From JALYXV01 sp963733505 (GTDB lineage Bacteria; Actinomycetota; Acidimicrobiia; Acidimicrobiales; Palsa-688), in NCBI GenBank assembly GCA_963733505.1, contig CAVTDW010000005.1:496001-560000 (forward strand): DNA of 64,000 bases, read 5' to 3'. Each line of letters opens with the position of its first letter. Positions within the stretch are counted from its first letter, which is position 1. The position numbers and the translations under genes are program-made. The notes beneath the pieces are model-generated. The model was given only the letters and a program-made list of their open reading frames with translations, had not been told where the DNA came from and did not search any database. This document shows, piece by piece, positions 62,229 through 64,000 of the stretch.

Positions 62229-63194
62229 CTAGTCGCCGATGTGGTTGGCGGGGATGGTGCCCATGCGGCCGGCCCGGAAGTCCTCGAACGCACGGGCCAA
62301 CTCGTTCTGGGTGTTCATGACGAACGGCCCGTACCAGGCCACGGTCTCGCCGATCGGCCGGCCACCGAGGAGCAGCACCTCGAATGCGGGCGAACGGCTC
62401 TCCTGCGTCGGGGCGCCGGTGAGGACCAGAACATCGCCCCGGTCGAACACTGCCAGCTGGCCGGAGCCGACGGGTCGGTGCTCGGGACCGGCGTTGCCAG
62501 AGCCACTCAGCACATAGGCGAGGGCGTTGAAGTCGGGCCGCCAGGGCAGGCGCAGCTCTGCTCCCGGCTGGATCGTGGCATGCACCATGGTGATCGGCGT
62601 GTGGGTGACGCCGGGCCCCTCGAAGTCGCCGAGCGTCCCTGCGATGACTCGAACCAGTGCGCCCCCGTCAGGCGATGCCAGCAGCGTGACGCGCTCGGCG
62701 CCGATGTCCTGATAGCGGGCGTCGACCATCTTGTCGACCGCCGGCAGGTTCACCCACAGCTGGATCCCGTGGAACAGCCCGCCGCTCACGACGAGTGATT
62801 CCGGTGGCCGTTCGATATGCAGGATGCCCTTTCCTGCGGTCATCCACTGCGTGGCGCCGTTGGTGATCAGCCCGCCGCCGCCGGTCGAATCCTGGTGCTG
62901 GAACGTGCCGTCGATCATGTATGTCACGGTTTCGAACCCTCGGTGCGGGTGCCACGACGTGCCCTTGGGCTCGCCCGGCCCGTACTCGACTTCGCCCATC
63001 TGGTCCATGTGGATGAACGGGTCGAGCAATCGCTGATCGACACCCGCGAACGCCCGGTGCACCGGGAAGCCTTCGCCTTCAAAGCCGCGGGGGGCGGTCG
63101 TGACGCTGCGAACGGCGCGCTCGACGGCGCCTTCACCGGACGGTCCAGCGATCCTCGGGAGACTCAGGGTGTCCTCGACGGTTACTGCGGGCAT
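62229..63194 (-). CDS. pirin family protein (bicupin)
   Basis: A 321-aa two-cupin protein. The N-terminal cupin has the metal ligands in GTSWHPHRGFETVTYMIDG and ITNGATQWMTAGKGILHIE. The C-terminal cupin has ALAYVLSGSG and LLLGGRPIGETVAWYGPFVMN. Some pirins are quercetin 2,3-dioxygenases; others are redox-sensing regulators. Nothing nearby tells them apart. Confidence 0.93.
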   Translation of the reverse strand: MPAVTVEDTLSLPRIAGPSGEGAVERAVRSVTTAPRGFEGEGFPVHRAFAGVDQRLLDPFIHMDQMGEVEYGPGEPKGTSWHPHRGFETVTYMIDGTFQHQDSTGGGGLITNGATQWMTAGKGILHIERPPESLVVSGGLFHGIQLWVNLPAVDKMVDARYQDIGAERVTLLASPDGGALVRVIAGTLGDFEGPGVTHTPITMVHATIQPGAELRLPWRPDFNALAYVLSGSGNAGPEHRPVGSGQLAVFDRGDVLVLTGAPTQESRSPAFEVLLLGGRPIGETVAWYGPFVMNTQNELARAFEDFRAGRMGTIPANHIGD

Positions 63195-63306
63195 GGCACT
63201 CCTCCTTCGTCACCACTCGATAACCCCAGTTGAAGGTTCAAATATTCCGCACGCTAACTAACTTCGGTTCGATGTCTCGGCCCGTCGGCCATTTCAATGG
63301 ACGAGT

Positions 63307-64000
63307 ATGGACTGGGTCGCGATCGCAGCCATCGGGGCGGCAGTGGGGTTTCTGGCGGGAATGTTCGGCAAGGGCGGCTCCGCGATCGCCACGCCGTTGT
63401 TGCACGCCGTCGGAGTCCCCGCCATCGTGTCGGTGGCGGCGCCGCTCCCGGCGACCATCCCGTCCACCCTTGTGGCCTTCTCGGCCTACTGGCGCCGTGA
63501 TCTCGTCGATCGACAGGTTCTTCGTTGGAGCATCGGCATCGGCGTGCCCGCCACGGTCGTCGGTGCGCTGGCCACGCTTTGGATCGGGGGCGGGGCGCTG
63601 GTCACGGTGACCGATGTCGTGGTGGCCGGGCTTGGGTTGCGGATCTTGCTGGGGCCCGACGCTGCCGATGACGCCATCGGCGACGCAGAACGCAACAGCC
63701 GGGGTTTCCGCATCCGGCTGGGGCTGGTGTCGGCCGTGGTCGGTCTGGCCGCCGGATTGCTGGCCAACAGCGGCGGATTCCTGCTGGCGCCGCTGTACAT
63801 CGCGGTGTTGCGAATGCCGCTCAAGCCGGCATTCGCGTGCTCTTTGGCCGTCGCAGCCGCCCTGGCGGTGCCAGGCACCATCGTCCACGCCGCCCTCGGG
63901 CACATCGATTGGGCGGTCGTGGCGGTGTTCGGGCTCACCAGTGTGCCCTTTTCCTACTGGGGCGCTCGGGTGGCGGTGCGCTCCAACGCCCGATGGCTGG
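63307..64000 (+). CDS. TauE/SafE (TSUP) family membrane permease, cut by the window edge
   Basis: From ATG at 63307 the frame stays open for 231 codons to the end of the window with no stop. The protein opens WVAIAAIGAAVGFLAGMFG and has the TSUP glycine motif GMFGKGGSAIATPLLHAVGV, repeated as ANSGGFLLAPLYIAVL in the second half. Helices include VPATVVGALATLWIG and LGLVSAVVGLAAGLLA. TSUP proteins move sulfite, sulfoacetate or similar organosulfur anions out of or into the cell. The substrate here is unknown. Confidence 0.85.
   Translation, partial: MDWVAIAAIGAAVGFLAGMFGKGGSAIATPLLHAVGVPAIVSVAAPLPATIPSTLVAFSAYWRRDLVDRQVLRWSIGIGVPATVVGALATLWIGGGALVTVTDVVVAGLGLRILLGPDAADDAIGDAERNSRGFRIRLGLVSAVVGLAAGLLANSGGFLLAPLYIAVLRMPLKPAFACSLAVAAALAVPGTIVHAALGHIDWAVVAVFGLTSVPFSYWGARVAVRSNARWL

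Overview
The window is high-GC, gene-dense DNA with many GTG starts. F420/flavin-type oxidoreductases, an oligoribonuclease/dUTPase/Fpg housekeeping block, DrrAB-like ABC genes, a split B12 mutase and a CASTOR-like TrkA channel together suggest an actinobacterium. My best guess is a deep-branching lineage such as Acidimicrobiia; this is inferred from gene style, not from a marker gene. Several genes have a TAnnnT hexamer 6-10 nt before the start codon, which looks like leaderless transcription.

Layout. 0-5.5 kb: alpha/beta hydrolase, acyl-ACP thioesterase, DUF983, two PNPOx-fold proteins, aldo/keto reductase and an LLM oxidoreductase. 5.6-10.3 kb: a palindromic repeat, a glutamine synthetase remnant, a LuxR-type regulator, ppa, two small proteins, orn, dut, fpg and tRNA-Gly. 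10.4-16.3 kb: a MacAB-like export locus (lipoprotein, fusion protein, ATPase, permease) divergent from a two-component system. 16.5-20.4 kb: accessory genes (a beta-rich protein, a phospholipase D-like enzyme, a VOC protein). 20.5-24.9 kb: tRNA-Sec (selC) and selD, with a convergent cassette of acyl-CoA dehydrogenase-like, PhnD-like, TusA-like and diiron ferritin-like genes. 25-28.8 kb: a damaged PAS/GAF two-component pair and a BTAD regulator. 28.9-31.4 kb: a tyrosinase cassette. 31.4-36.7 kb: OsmC, then metY, a CoA-binding gene and metX, facing a cupin and a RuBisCO-like protein. 36.7-41.1 kb: CASTOR-like channel protein, a second palindromic repeat copy, and a LysM/M23 protein. 41.3-46.6 kb: a glycine-reductase-like operon grdE-grdB-grdC-trxA-grdA-NYN. 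46.6-56.8 kb: subtilase with 20 GSAWN repeats, hybrid kinase, L,D-transpeptidase, anti-sigma-like ATPase, orphan nuoD, two-component pair and TfoX. 56.8-64 kb: DrrAB plus MarR, an isobutyryl-CoA-mutase-like pair plus MarR, pirin, and a TauE/SafE gene cut by the window edge.

The main story is selenium. The window encodes tRNA-Sec, a selenophosphate synthetase that carries Sec itself, and two further UGA-containing selenoproteins, GrdA and GrdB. Conventional ORF calling splits GrdB and truncates GrdA and SelD at these UGA codons. The grd operon is not canonical. The first Cys of the GrdB U-x-x-C-x-x-C motif is Gly, GrdE lacks the Asn-Cys processing site, and no grdD or trxB lies next to it. Substrate and product may therefore differ from clostridial glycine reductase.

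A second coherent module is the RuBisCO-like protein and cupin beside metX and metY. It fits a route that releases methanethiol from methylthioadenosine and recaptures it as methionine.

At least ten genes are broken by frameshifts, and nearly all behave as one surplus base. This points to uncorrected insertion errors in the assembly rather than gene decay, so I describe these genes as whole units with the break marked.
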